In this document: positions 63,824 to 64,000 of the stretch, piece after piece | Layout of the letters: each line of letters opens with the position of its first letter | Position numbering within the stretch: the stretch's first letter is position 1 | Assembly: GCF_007827815.1 (NCBI RefSeq) | Contig: NZ_VITH01000010.1 | Location: forward strand, 132,670-196,669 | Direction of reading: 5' to 3' | Length of the DNA stretch: 64,000 nucleotides | Origin: Azospirillum brasilense | GTDB taxonomy: Bacteria; Pseudomonadota; Alphaproteobacteria; Azospirillales; Azospirillaceae | Notes under the pieces: model-generated | Told to the model about the DNA's origin: nothing | The model's database searches: none | Seen by the model: the letters and a program-made list of their open reading frames with translations, nothing else | Position numbers and translations under genes: made by a program

Positions 63824-64000
63824 CCCAGGACCACGCCCTGCCGCCGGACATCCTGCTGTCCGGCGTGCACACCGTCGACGAAAGCTGGATCGACCTTTAC
63901 GGCCACATGAACATGGTGCGCTACGTCGCCCTGTTCGACGAGGTCGGCTACGCCCTGATGGAACGGTGGGGGCTGGGCGAGACCTACACGCGGGACGAAG
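63820..64000 (+). CDS. Hotdog-fold thioesterase (3' partial)
   Basis: 60 residues are visible before the window ends. ATG 63820 overlaps the LysR stop (ATGA). The segment ESWIDLYGHMNMVRYVALFDEVG matches 4HBT-type thioesterases, in which GHMN is followed by a conserved Y...FD; similar enzymes act on carnitinyl- or betainyl-CoA. It probably releases or recycles CoA esters of the pathway. The C-terminal part is outside the window. Confidence 0.85.
   Translation, partial: MTQDHALPPDILLSGVHTVDESWIDLYGHMNMVRYVALFDEVGYALMERWGLGETYTRDE

Overview
The window is a high-GC alphaproteobacterial chromosome or megaplasmid segment. Its dense signal-transduction genes, DUF4347 giant surface protein, microcystin-dependent (collar-type) proteins and amino acid:carrier-protein ligase operon fit Azospirillum or a close Rhodospirillales relative. 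That assignment comes from gene content and codon bias, not from a marker gene. I saw no rRNA, tRNA, CRISPR array, insertion sequence or prophage core. About 48 genes are supported, the first and last cut by the window edges.

Layout. 1-9040: a poly-HAMP hybrid histidine kinase (5' cut) followed by a REC-PAS-kinase-REC protein, a glycine-zipper envelope protein, an oxidoreductase with a divergent AraC regulator, and a truncated haemoglobin. 9041-17280: a half-sized PstS-like lipoprotein, a GAF/PAS hybrid kinase, a LOG-family protein, a DUF3750 membrane protein, a small unknown protein, a large MscS channel and a small secreted protein. 17296-33926: a leftward five-gene locus. It encodes a ~3,400-residue DUF4347 protein with 12 near-identical ~100-residue repeats, a TolC-type outer membrane factor, a periplasmic adaptor, a GAF-HlyD adaptor and a PqqD-like/M50-peptidase/HlyD fusion. 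It looks like a dedicated export system with no ABC ATPase, and it is the best candidate here for a poorly described system.

34342-37199: an acetyltransferase, two collar-domain 'microcystin-dependent' proteins and a DUF6916 protein, without other phage genes. 37168-44852: a tight leftward six-gene operon (carrier protein, acyl-CoA dehydrogenase, class II aaRS-like amino acid:carrier-protein ligase, DUF1839, GH2-like glycosidase, tandem alpha/beta-hydrolase with non-serine nucleophile elbows), probably making or modifying an aminoacyl-derived product. 45071-53069: an OsmC protein, a 1,276-residue autotransporter with an IalB-like protein directly behind it, and a TPR-glycosyltransferase / TPR-sulfotransferase pair.

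53310-64000: a CoA-ester catabolic cluster. An eight-gene leftward unit (thiolase, DUF35, MaoC hydratase, dehydrogenase, binding-protein ABC importer, enoyl-CoA hydratase) faces a rightward unit (class III CoA-transferase, LysR regulator, hotdog thioesterase). Together they suggest uptake, CoA activation and beta-oxidation-like breakdown of an unidentified organic acid.

Non-coding signals: AT-rich islands lie in front of the three surface-protein units. They carry a shared motif, TATGTYGGYATG, or the related inverted repeat GCATA-N6-TATGC, which may be a common operator. A ~119-bp hairpin element occurs twice, once between the binding-protein and permease genes.
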